A DNA stretch of 64,000 nt from Ceriagrion tenellum. Taxonomy: Eukaryota > Arthropoda > Insecta > Odonata > Coenagrionidae. This document shows positions 54,052 through 64,000 of the stretch, piece after piece. Numbering within the stretch: position 1 is the first letter of the stretch; each line of letters opens with the position of its first letter. The notes beneath the pieces are model-generated. The model had not been told where the DNA came from. It worked only from the letters and a program-made list of their open reading frames with translations, and searched no databases. Location: contig OY720639.1 of assembly GCA_963169105.1 (NCBI GenBank), positions 86,038,593 through 86,102,592 of the forward strand, read 5' to 3'. Made by a program: the position numbers and the translations under genes.

Positions 54052-55604
54052 GTTGAAAATTAATTATTTTTATTCCATAGGTTAATTCCCCCCCTCTATG
54101 ATGGATTCAGTAAAGACTTCCCTATGCTCAGCGTTATTAACAATGCTAATATTCGCGAGTTGAAACTAATGCTGCTGATGAAATGATGCATACCTCAGAG
54201 TACCTTTCATCAGACCAAAATTCCTTCTACGATGGTAGTTTTTTCCATCCAGAGGAAGGATAACAGATTTTATGGGTTAAGTAAGGTAAACAAGTCCGGA
54301 ATATCTACAATATCTATCTTATTCAGAGAGTAATGCTTAAATTAATATAATGCTTACGAGTACGTCGACAGTAGATTCACTCTTGAAAATCCTCTGGCAT
54401 AAGGCGTGGTCAACAATTTTTCCGCAAAAAATCAATATCACTTAAATACATGTACTACTGAAAAAAACCATATCCATTTGAAAGTTTGTGTTCTTTTTGC
54501 CATATATACCCATATTATCACACCCAGACATGCTAAATTCACATAAAATGACCATAAGAAGACTGCTTTTTCATTCACTCGGTTTCTGTACTACGCATCC
54601 AGACAATGTGGCGTCATCAGTCGCGTGAATTTGACGTCATCTTCACCCAATGCGCCCTGGGTACCAAGGGAAGACGGCTCGGATTGCGAAGTTCGAAAGC
54701 GGCGTTAGAACGGGAAGCTTCTTATGTTTATTTTTTATGTCACACTTCATGGGATCGACTGAGAGGTTTATGGCCATTCCGTCAAATCTTCCGGTTTCAT
54801 TTGCGGCGATGTAATCGCTGGCTGAATTGCAACGGTCGACCACAAAATCGATCCCTCTTGGGACCATTTTCTGTATCTTCTGCCCTTGGGGGGGGGGGGG
54901 GGGAGATTGGTTTGGAAGGGAAGGTTTCGGTCGGTGGCAAGCGGTCGCCACTGCTCGCTAACTCTTAGCGCTTCGGGGGCTCGCGATTGAATTTTCGCGA
55001 TCCGGGGTTGTGTCGGTGAAAGTGTGTGGGTATATATGTATGTATAAAGCGTGGCCCCTTCGTGTCCTCGGCTAATCTCGCCGTGCATCGCTCAAGGAGT
55101 TCGACTTCCTGCACTCTTTTAAGATGTCGGTGATGGGCGTATCCCTCTTCGAAGGAAGCGGTGAAGGTGTAGGCAGGTTGGTACGTGCGTGCACACGCTG
55201 CTGTGCCCCCGGTGTGTGCATTCGACTGCTCCCGGAGGTTGTTATGTGGGAGGCGTGTATCCCCGCCTTCACTTAACGTTGCGCAAGCGATCTGAACGCT
55301 CAGAGGTTCTCACATCTGTATGTATCTCACTTACTCTCTCGCTATCCACCCAGGTGAACGAATCATGTCTAATGTTTTGATCCGGATGGTAATGTTTGCT
55401 GTCTGCTGAGGAGGTTCCTCCATTAAATTAATGGTTATCGGAGCGATATTCGTTTATGCGCGAAAGTTTTCTTACGCGTGCTCATTAGTAATATGTTAAC
55501 ATATAATTGCTCATTAGTAATGTGTTAATAGATAATAGCAAAAAACATTGCGTGTAAGCGATTTGATGTCTTAGCAATTTAATGCTAACGGGTAGCTTTA
55601 CGGC
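54052..55604. other. No gene recognised; GC-rich part and a 16-G run
   Basis: 54600-55300 is GC- and CpG-richer with overlapping frames of low plausibility. There is an uninterrupted run of 16 G at 54888-54903. No domain, TATA-type promoter or terminator could be supported. Confidence 0.4.
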
Positions 55605-56035
55605 ACTTCTACACCTACATCTACATGCTATCCTGCGAGCCGCCGTATTGGCGTGTGGGAGGGGGTGTTAGGTCACCAGTCGTGTAAAGATAAGGTTTTG
55701 GCAGGTGACGTGTGTTATGGGAGAGTATTTAGTGGAGCTCAGTTTTTATTGTGGTCGCTTATTGTGCGTGGAAAGAACGAGTTTTTGTACCTATCTGTTC
55801 GGCAATTTATCTCTCTTATTTTATCGCTTCTGTCAGACCGAGAGATGAAGTGAGGCGTCATGATAATATTCTGTGTCGCTCTGAATCCCACCAGTTTTGA
55901 ATTTCTCAAGCAACCTAAGCCTATCGTGTAGCCTCCGAGTCTCTAGGGGCTCCCACCTTAATCCCTCTAAAATTTGTGAGACCCTATATGTTAGCTCGTA
56001 GCAGTTTTAAACGGAGCGTGCTGCTTTTCTTCGTT
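55605..56035 (-). pseudogene. CR1-like LINE, 3' UTR and end of coding region
   Basis: CTACATCTACATGCTATCCT, GGCGTGTGGGAGGGGGTGTT, TTTAGTGGAGCTCAGTTTTT, GTTTTTGTACCTATCTGTTC, AGCAACCTAAGCCTATCGTG, GGGGCTCCCACCTTAATCCC: collinear with 44345-44810. It lacks the palindrome found there. Confidence 0.8.
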
Positions 56036-57047
56036 TCTTTCGTGCTGCACTTGGCGTATATTTCGAAACAATTCGATTACCTATCCACAAATTTTCTCCT
56101 GAATGCAAAAAATACATTTCTCATCATTGTAATGGTGGCAATCAAACATCGAGGCATCATGTCGAATAAAAAGACATTATTTTCGTACGGTTTTCGCTTA
56201 AATTTCGAATCTTGCGCCGTAAACTCCAGTCTTACACTGCTTTAACGGAGACGAAAATTTTCTAAGATAATTCTTGCTTCATTTATAATTCATTCATTCA
56301 ACGCGTAAAGTGATATACCTTAGGTGAAGTGAAGTGTTGTCCATGATATGTTTGCCGACTTAGTTAATAGTTATTAAATAAGGTTAAAATTCATTCTTTT
56401 CTAGGTGAAATGATTGTTCGCTCAAGCTACCTTAACGGGTAGATTATATCGTAATTATAATGAAAATTCATCGTGCCAAGCACCGTATCATGCGGTACGA
56501 CGTGAGTACTGATGAAAAGTGGTTGGTTACAACACGCGCGTCAGTGACCATTTATAAAAGCCACCATCGCTTAATGAAATCCACTCCGAGTAACCTTCCC
56601 CCCCCCCTCTCCATTCGCATTCCTCTCAAGTTGGTTTCTTTTTCCACCCCGCCCTTCTCTGTTTCCATTACTTAGTTATCCTCCTTTCATTCGGGCAGAT
56701 TTTCTCTCCATATCGAAAGTTTCCAGGTAAGTGACCGCGTTCATTACCGGTTTCCGTAAATGGGGAAAATATTTATCCGCACTTTTCGTAGCGTTGGTCT
56801 ACGTTGATGGGATGGCCTATGCATGATGGTTCTGCATGTTCGTGAGGCTCTGGCCCTGTTGGGACTTGTGTCATTGCCGGGTTAGTTCAGCGGATCCAGG
56901 CGTTGTGCAGTGGAAGTTCGTCTTATTAAGACTATCACACTTACCTTAGATTTTAATTATAAATACTACGCGAGTCGACTCACGCATTCATCATCGGGTA
57001 CAAGTCTGGGCCGTGATGATGACTTCGTAAGTCGAATCGCGTTGTAC
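56036..57047. other. Unassigned, with a family A end
   Basis: 56400-56435 (GGTGAAATGATTGTTCGCTC, AAGCTACCTTAA) is the terminal 35 bp of family A. Nothing else could be assigned. Confidence 0.5.
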
Positions 57048-57605
57048 TTTTGGTAGTTTGAGCGAGATAGTTCCCTAGTCATTATGTAGACCATATTCGA
57101 GTTATACGTTTTAATTTAACTATCTGTAGGACCCATGAATTAAATATTGCCTTATTTGTTGCAATAATATGGTTTTCTATGACAGAAATTGAAAGTAATT
57201 AAATGAAAATATCGAAATTATTCTTTAACTTGTCTCCTTTTTTTTCGCGCGGCACGTTTGAAATTCCTTAAAAACCGAAAGCTTTTTGTGACCCCGAAGA
57301 ATTTACTGCGGTGATAATGTTATTAATTTTCAAAAATAGTTGAGAAAACATATAGACTACCCTTTTTATTTTTTGACGAGATTTAGGAGTTAGAAATTCC
57401 TCACTTTTTAAATTAGGTCTCTCTGGAGTGCATACACGTACCATTTCCCATGTGAAAGGGCAAGTATACTTTGGCAAATATCTCGGAAAGTTATGTGGTA
57501 AGGGGTTGAATTTTTTGTCATTGGAAGGGTGATATATTTTACTCTAAAACGAGTCCTAATTCATTGATTTCTTGGTGAAATGATATTTCGCTCAAACTAC
57601 CTTAA
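57048..57605 (-). repeat. Family A MITE, full-length copy
   Basis: Begins TGGTAGTTTGAGCGAGATAG and ends GCTCAAACTACCTTAA, 558 bp. Reverse-strand blocks in order (TCTGTAGGACCCATGAATTA, CCGAAAGCTTTTTGTGACCC, CTCTGGAGTGCATACACGTA, CATTGATTTCTTGGTGAAAT). The next bases, CGTGGCTCTGGTCG, resemble the end of repeat D. Confidence 0.85.
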
Positions 57606-58129
57606 CGTGGCTCTGGTCGTTGGTGGGAAAGGATTCGTTTGACGAATCCCCGGGCACCTGCGCTGAGCGTTTAATCCCGCGGGACAGCCCATAGGTGAAG
57701 GAAGGACTGGCTCCGAACGATCAGGAAAAGAGAAAGGAAGGGTCGGTTCAAAACCCAGTCACAATAAGTTTGACCGCGTACGGAACCAAAAAACTTGGTG
57801 TTTTCTTTTTGGCAATAGAAGCCTTCAGTCCGCTTTATGGAAGAAAGCCAATCCCAAGCCTCATCTGCCTGTGTTAGTGACTTCGTATATTCGGCGGCAG
57901 CCATTCACACCCCCCTCATACGAACAGCGAAAGAGGTTTGTTTCCTCGGGTCACCCCCCGCCACACGGGTGGGTTAGATCCTTGGAGCAAGCGACTCCCA
58001 CCACTCTCAGGAGGTGCAAATGACTCCGTTACCATCGGGTACCACGTGAGTCGATTCCTTTGCAGGCTTCACCCGATAGGCTCTGGTCTCTGGGTGACTT
58101 ATTCCAGATTTCCTGAAAACGTGCGTATG
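57606..58129. other. No gene recognised
   Basis: Moderately GC-rich; frames on both strands without recognisable domains. Confidence 0.4.
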
Positions 58130-58720
58130 ACATGTTAGAAGTGCGTTGTAAATTACTTACTCTTACTCCCATGGCCATCTACACCCAAGCTGGGATTTGG
58201 TCTCACCCACAAGTGACCTCCATCTCTCTCTGTCGACTGCTTCATCCACTGTTCCCCCTAGCCGATTGTTATCTGACGTCACTCCATCCCACCATCTTTC
58301 CAGGAGGTCTTCTTCCCTCTGGTCTTCCCAGGCCTACCTCCTCCTGTAGTGTACCCTGCTCACTTCGCATCACGTGGCCAGCCCATTTCTTTATTCTCGT
58401 TTTAGCGCATGCCACTATGTCGTGGTCCTTCTAAAGATCTCTTATTTCCTTGCTGTGCTTGATTCTCCTAATCCCGTTTTCATTTGTGGGGCCAAGGACT
58501 TTACTTAGGATTTTGTTTTCAAAAACGATAAGTTTTTTTCTTCCTTCCTATTCATTATCCATGTTTCTGCGCCATACAGGATCACAGGGCGAATTATTGA
58601 GTGATATATTATTAATTTGGTCTTGTGAGATATTCTCCTTGAAGTTAGTATTTTGTTGCATGCATACGAGCATTTTATAAACTGAGATGAAAATAAAACT
58701 GATCCCTGGCTTGTTTTACT
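58130..58720 (-). pseudogene. LINE C-terminal fragment
   Basis: Minus strand: KCSYACNKILTSRRISHKTK, LIIYHSIIRPVILYGAETWI, MNRKEEKNLSFLKTKS (58505-58680), then in other frames KHSKEIR, RIKKWAGHVMRSEQG and GRPEGRR. The P-V-x-L-Y-G-A-E-T-W motif and later W-A-G-H-V-x-R are the post-RT tail of APE-type LINEs, a family different from those at 19920 and 50607. Several frameshifts. Confidence 0.75.
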
Positions 58721-58899
58721 GTAATTATGACTTGAAGGTGTAGATTTTAACACGGACATTGATGGAGATAACTCATAAAACAGCAGAAAAATGTCAATTT
58801 GAACGAGAAAGCATATTCAAGGTCCCAAAAAAACAACTTAACAACAAGCGAAAAGTCCTGGGGAATTGAATGAACACAAAATATTGGTATCTTACCGCC
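58721..58899. other. Short shared segment
   Basis: The stretch around 58680-58755 (AACTGAGATGAAAAT, CTGGCTTGTTTTACTGTAAT, GACTTGAAGGTGTAGATTTT) is repeated at 36135-36212, both beside LINE debris. It may be part of a LINE or another repeat. Confidence 0.5.
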
Positions 58900-59166
58900 T
58901 CTTTAAATATTTATTACCGAATCACTGTCCTAATTGAAGTCAAAATGCGGTAGTTCCATGCAAATGGCGCTGCAGTCGGCTCCTCTGACTGCACAATTGT
59001 GGTCATTGAAAATGTTTTCCTAGAGTAATCTGCGTATTTTGTAACTTTATTTTGGCTTTAATTAGGTGACCCATTTTATCAGCGGAAGCAAGATTTTTAA
59101 ACCAAATGAAAAAATGTGTAATTTAGTATTTGTATTGACTCACATTGTCAAGCCGGATCCGCCTTA
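58900..59166 (+). repeat. Interspersed repeat D, copy 3
   Basis: CTGTCCTAATTGAAGTCAAA, ATGCGGTAGTTCCATGCAAA, TGGCGCTGCAGTCGGCTCC, GTGTAATTTAGTATTTG, TTGTCAAGCCGGATCCGCC, TTAA: same order as at 37720-37996. Confidence 0.75.
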
Positions 59167-59389
59167 AAATTGAAATCTGTGGAAGAGAGTGATCATTGTT
59201 CTTCTCTTTGCCGTAGTTATCGCGGCCCCGACTTCCGAGAGAGAATCGTACCTTTGGAACTTCGATTTTTCGATTAGCGAAATCGAAAAATACCGGAAGT
59301 TGCGGAAATTCCGTTTTATATTGTGTACGCACACTGAAACTTGAGGACTGAAAACCAAAGAGAGCCAATATTGTGGGGAGTGATCAAGA

Positions 59390-59870
59390 TATTTTTTTAT
59401 TAAATCGAGAAATCGGCGTCCCATGCATTGCTGTATTCTTGACTTCATCCGTTCTATTTTTTTAGACAAATGTTTACATAAATTGTACGATTTGTGGCTT
59501 ATTTTCTGTTTTTATGATAAGTATGAGATCCTTTGCTTAACAGCGGGTCAAAGTTGTTGAAATCTATATAAATTGATATCTCGTTTTGAGTTACCTTAAG
59601 ATATCCTCTATTCGTTGTGAGAGAGACGCCAAAATCGTCAATTCGGAATTTAACAAAATTATTTCGCATGCTTTTCTGGCGCATTTACATCAGTTCCCAT
59701 TACAAACGGCTACAATATTTTTGGCAGATCTCTACATAAATTGCACGGTTAGAGGCTTACGTTTTGGTGTCACAAGAAATACGAGGTATTTCGCTTTACA
59801 ACAGGGCACATTTGCTGAAATTCATTTAAAGTAATATTTCGCTCGAACTCTCCTTTTTTTTAATGCAAGC
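59390..59870. repeat. Two diverged units ending like family A
   Basis: Blocks shared by about 59390-59600 and 59640-59860: AGACAAATGTTTACATAAAT / CAGATCTCTACATAAATTGC, ACGRTTWGWGGCTTA, AACAGSGSRCA, TTGCTGAAAT or TTGTTGAAAT, then ATMTCGYTTTGAG or ATTTCGCTCGAACT. The last block resembles the family A terminus and the first unit ends at a TTAA, so this may be a related MITE family, duplicated. Confidence 0.55.
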
Positions 59871-61317
59871 CCAAATTGCCAGTTTCTAATTCAGATAAAT
59901 AATTTCATTGATGTATTTGTCTTCGGTTTGAAATCTAAAATCGTGGCGGATCCGCATGAAAACTTTCCCAAGGAAGAGTCATTTCGAGCTTCGTCATTAA
60001 CTCGAACAGACACACGCGATGTGCTCCTTCCTCATTAAAATTCCTCTTCTTTCTCCTCCTTTCAAACTGCGAAATCTACTGCGTTCTTAAATGGGGGTAC
60101 ATTGGTGCCGCGTCTGTTAAAGCAATCAAGAAGTGGAATCTCATAAAAGGATAAGGACGAAATATGTGACTTTGGTGCTTGTATTTGTGCGGAGTGCGGC
60201 AACATTATTTGCTGATTTTAATGGTAGTACTGTACTGTTTGCCGTACGTTTGTCTGTATTGCGGTTCTAACATGTTTTAGAATATGGAGAAAAAATAATT
60301 ACTACAATACCTATAACATTTTTTGTTTTACTGACCCTTTAAATCAGCAAATTATGCTACCGCACCCGGTATTATTGTTCATGTATGTCAGCACAATCGA
60401 TGCCTATCAGTGTCACCTACGCACGTGCCACCACATCAATTATAATTATCAGTAATAGTCGTTGACGGATTTATATTGCTCTTGTTTTTATTTTACAAAA
60501 GTCTTCACATGATTTTCGCCAAATTCATTGCTTTTATTGTCTCTCTTGTGACTGGCGGGTACCCTTTGAAACCAAAAAAATTGAATTCTGCTCATGCGGA
60601 AGAACTAAAATACGCTCAGTTTCCGTTTAGCTTATTTAGACGTTTCTATGAATTCTCGCTTTTTTCGCGATTTTTCTTTCGATAATTAAGTTTCGTTACC
60701 TCCCTGTCACTTGTTTTTCGGTATTGTGCGTGGTAAAAGTTTTTAAATTACCCATCAGGGTCACCAGTATTTAAATAGTTGTAGATTTGTGCGCCAACCC
60801 GTGAGAGAGCGCCGGATCTCGCGGTCAAACATCCACGGTGTGTGTGCGTTCGTCTCCCGGGCGCCTCCGGCTCAGAACCCCCGTTATATTCCGCCTTGCG
60901 ACGACCCACTTGGGCAGGATTCTTGTTTTTTTTTAAATATTATTTGTGGGACCGCCCGGGTAGCACCCATTCCTCGACAACCCTCCCAATTCCGTCCTTC
61001 CCGCCATCTCCATACACACACTCACAGGTTGAGATTCTTTTGATCCTACAGCGACCCGTCTCGTCCCCTCTCTTCCTTCGCATCCTCTCCTCCCCCCATT
61101 CCTCTTCGGGTCTTATAAGAGGAGAGAGATCCTCTCCGCATGGAGTGGATGGCCAGTCACCTGTTAGCTTGAGGAGGATGTATGCACACTCGATACAACA
61201 TCCCCCTCCCACCGTAGCCCTTGCGGCCCAGTGCCCGAAATTTTTGTGTGTGGCTATTTGGTGCTTGAGGCTCGGTAGATACATGCTTGGATAAAGCCCT
61301 TTCACACATATACTATT
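59871..61317. other. No gene recognised
   Basis: AT-rich to 60780, then GC/CpG-richer to 61230 with low-plausibility overlapping frames (up to 150 residues, Pro/Ser/Arg-rich). No domains. Confidence 0.4.
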
Positions 61318-61903
61318 CAGGGTGTCCACTGGCCGGGAAAATCGGGAATTATTCGTGAATTTTTAATCGGGAATTATTCGGGTCGGTTTTAATAAATTAG
61401 TGTGGAATAAACCAAGTCGTATCTTTTCATCATATTCAAAACTTCCACAAGGTAACGCCTGTTTGTTTAAAAAAAACCTTATTTTATAAATAAAATCAAC
61501 CATGACGACTTAAATATATCTGTATACGATAACTGTACAAGATGTAATGGATTTAAATGAATAAATAAATCAAAGACGAAAACTTAGTAGATAAAGTTAA
61601 GTAAAAAAAGTGAAGTAGAAAAACTTAGAGTAAGCCTACTTCTGGTTTCGTCTTCTTAAAACCAATGCAAAAATTACTACCAATAAAACTACATATTTGA
61701 TTACTTTATTCTTGGTTGGGGTTCTTTTATTCTTACTTGTGGGTTTAGCTAGAGAAATCCATATTCTATATAAAACTTGAAAAATATCGCTTTGGCTAAT
61801 TTAAACACCGCCATATTATAACCTGGATTAAAAAAAATAAATTTAGCCTCGAAAACCTGTAATTATTCTTGAATTTAATATTTTGACTTTAGTGGACACC
61901 CTG
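61318..61903. mobile_element. CAGGGTGTCC-type MITE, copy 2
   Basis: Begins CAGGGTGTCCACTGGCCGGG and its opposite end reads CAGGGTGTCCACTAAAGTC on the other strand: 13-bp exact inverted repeats, 586 bp apart. Interior subterminal blocks (ATCGGGAATTATTCG, twice on the left; AATTATTCTTGAATT on the right). Flanks match those of the copy at 32111-32832 (ATACTATT, ATTATT). No transposase. Confidence 0.85.
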
Positions 61904-61959
61904 ATTATTGTTGTCATGATGTAATCTACCAGTCGAGGTTGGTTTCAATGGAATTGAGT

Positions 61960-62310
61960 AAAAATCCTCTAGATTTGTACACGTACAGGGCCCTTCCTAC
62001 CCACAATAAAATCCCTTCCTTCGTCTCATCATTCATCCTCTTCTTGATCGATAAAACCTATTCTCATTCTTCCCCTTCTTCGCTTATCCAACGTCCTTCC
62101 TTACAATACGGCGTTAAGCAACCCTTCGCCCATCATTACCTCTTCCAACCATCCACTTTGCCTCCTCCTATTCGCATCCTGAAGTTGCCTTTACCTACTC
62201 CCTCACCAAACCAAGCAGTTCCTCGTTTGCATTCCTATCTGTCCACCGCACCTTCTCCATCTCCTCCACGCCCACATCTCAATCTCAAGCAACCTATTCT
62301 CGTCATTCTA
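61960..62310 (-). pseudogene. LINE family B fragment, heavily decayed
   Basis: Minus strand, in alternating frames: FEMWAWRRM-like start, KVRWTDR, NEELLGLVRE, then QSGWLEEVMMGEGLLN, and KRRRGRMRIGFIDQEEDE. The order fits 9380-9620 and 26262-26560. Every part needs a frame change. The plus-strand 188-residue frame across it (61939-62505) is therefore antisense and not a gene. Confidence 0.65.
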
Positions 62311-62975
62311 CCTCACAGTCTACGTTTATGCCCCATGCAACAGGTTAGGCCTCTGAAAACTCAGTCATGTGTAAGAAATATTTCTGACAGATCGAGTGCT
62401 AACTTATCTTTGATCAAAATTCAGCAACTCAATGTGAGGGTTTTTCGGATATCAATTTTATATTGGATTTTTTCCCTTCCGCGATTCGGCTTCAAAGATT
62501 ACTAATGCGAGCTGCCCATCACCTAATTCTTATCACTTTCCTCTCTCAATCATAAATCATCCTTAGGAAAAAATCCTCATGGATTTAGTGTCTATTTACG
62601 GCCTTCGGTTTTTCGGTAATGTACAGAATAGTAATGCCGGAAGAGTCTTGCTAGTCCTTTTTAGAGCAGCCGTTGACCTAAGCTCTCGGAGATGACCCGT
62701 TGGTGATTGACTGGAAACTTTAGGCTTTCCAAGGATTTTTTGGAATGAATTTGTTCCAGATACCTGTGAGGTTGTAACTTTTAAACACATAATGATGTTT
62801 CATAGCACGTCAGTGATTATCGCATGCACCTCTTTTTTAAGATCCTGTCTGTATGTACATTTGACTTAATTTACAATTCACTGAATTAATAGAAAACCAT
62901 GATGAACAGTGGCGTGGATTTTATTACAATTCAATTGATTATTAAATTGTTAATTTTTGCCTTGACAACGGCAGT
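62311..62975. other. No feature seen
   Basis: AT-rich spacer; no supported feature. Confidence 0.5.
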
Positions 62976-63512
62976 TATTGTCTATTAAAAAAGTCGAGTC
63001 CGTTGATTTTAGGACGCTGTGTCTTCAAATAGGGTCAACCGATTTGAAAGAAATAAAATGCATACGATAGAATGATCATTTCTACGTTTAATAATTCGTG
63101 TAAAAAATTTTCCTATCCTTATCTACACTTTTATGATACTTCTTTTGAAAAAAGGCCGTTTTCGGCGCTCAAAACCCGATGGCCCGACTATATGTTGTCG
63201 CCATTCTCTTAATATTTACTGTAGAGATGAAAGATTTTGATATAAATTAGCCAAAGATGTTTTTAATGTACTAAAGGAAAAAACTTGTTTCTATGTTGAG
63301 TTTTACACGAGCTGTTGTAAAAGTTGTAAACCTCGGCTAATTCCGAAACTAACGATGCGATAGATATTTGAGTTTTACTGTTGTAACCGTAATGACGCCA
63401 GATTTATAAATATGTGCATAACCATTCGTAAAATATCCTGGGATTTCCAATAACGATTTTTAATTACATGTATCTAAACTCAACGGACTCGGACTTTTTT
63501 AATGGACGGTTG
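62976..63512 (+). mobile_element. MITE T1, copy 2, both ends present
   Basis: The left end, GTCTATTAAAAAAGTCGAGT then CCGTTGA, is the inverse of the right end, TCAACGGACTCGGACTTTTT then TAATGGAC. TTAA lies within both ends. The 500-bp interior is the reverse complement of 705-1122. No open frame. With TTAA at both ends a piggyBac-like mover is possible, but the TIR seems to extend past TTAA, which argues for caution; a Tc1/mariner-type TA target is the alternative. Confidence 0.75.
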
Positions 63513-64000
63513 CTGCTTAGGACATCTTCTGGTATCAAGTGTGGCCAAGTAATAGGAAGCTGCTGTTTTCATTAAAAACTTTGTCTCCCACAGACCTGAG
63601 TCAGACTCGTCATTCATGATCGTCCAAGTTTTAACTGCTCTTTGGCTACGGTAGAAATTCGTTAAATGATTTGGTGCATCACGTTAATTTCTTCCGATCC
63701 TTCAGTCTAATCAGTGCAGTAGTGATGTTCTAATGTGCCTATTAAATTGCGCTCTCCGTTGTTTTGGCCACCGTTGAGTTGTGCACGTGTTGGGACGCAG
63801 GCGGAGGCGGCTGGCGGGAGGGGCAGGCTGCGGGGAATGGTGATTGGGGGGGAGGGGTGGCTGGAAGGTATGCATGAAGTCTGGGTCGCCCACACGTCGT
63901 CCGCCTCCGGGAACCAATTCCATCCAATCCTTCCCCCAACCCCGACCTTATACCGGAGACTCTCCGCAGCTGTTTTCCTTCCTTGAATGGAAAGGTCTTT
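63513..64000. other. No gene recognised
   Basis: The end of the window; 63770-63960 is GC-rich with G runs (GGGGGGGAGGGG at about 63847). The short frames on both strands share that composition and match nothing. Confidence 0.45.

Noticed and set aside
61939..62505. 188-residue plus-strand frame
   Set aside because: It runs antisense to a decayed LINE tail on the minus strand, which explains its length.
1..64000. CRISPR array, bacterial operon or phage
   Set aside because: No regularly spaced repeats with unique spacers and no prokaryotic gene organisation; LINE, mariner and hAT remains show the DNA to be eukaryotic.

Overview
The window looks like intergenic or intronic DNA from a large, transposon-rich arthropod genome, most likely an insect. 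The organism call is an inference. It rests on decayed non-LTR retrotransposon (LINE) tails, a mariner relic, a hAT transposase end, many short TTAA- or 8-bp-duplicating MITEs, AT-rich background, tRNA-derived repeats, and a LINE 3' end of the CTACATCTACAT / TGTGTGGCAGRGGGT type that I associate with insects. I see no intact host gene, rRNA, functional tRNA or CRISPR array. Almost all open reading frames are short and chance-like; those with recognisable protein similarity are transposon debris.

Layout. 0-5 kb: one arm of an inverted MITE pair (705-1122, partner at 62976-63512), a GGTATACC cluster, a long foldback hairpin (2362-2914) and a clean hAT-type MITE with perfect 8-bp duplications (3578-4245). 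5-13 kb: LINE tails on the minus strand, a 164-bp tandem duplication, several copies of a repeat I call R, and two hammerhead-like, Penelope-type insertions (10213-10752 and 11059-11402), the second nested in a copy of R. 13-19 kb: a MITE with three GTGACCCACYGGTGG palindromes, then copies of the abundant TTAAGGTAGTTTGAGCGA element (family A), one carrying a nested hairpin insertion. 19-29 kb: LINE C-terminal fragments on both strands and a hAT transposase C-terminus with one stop codon. 29-48 kb: MITEs, SINE-like tRNA derivatives, CR1-like LINE tails, an internally deleted mariner (41072-41901), and more copies of A and of a second repeat (D). 48-53 kb: the best-preserved coding material, a 5'-truncated LINE tail (48571-49352) and a minus-strand APE-type LINE (50607-53166) with most reverse-transcriptase motifs but two frameshifts and a stop. 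53-64 kb: a TTAA-like MITE, further LINE tails, A and D copies, a CAGGGTGTCC MITE and the partner of the first MITE.

Nothing here works as a gene network. The history that can be read is layered insertion: older MITEs and repeats broken by younger hammerhead-like elements with 9-13 bp target duplications, and LINE 3' tails ending in microsatellite runs. The most unusual items are that group of hammerhead-like insertions, the 230-bp-arm foldback, and several unrelated MITEs that each carry their own set of short palindromes.
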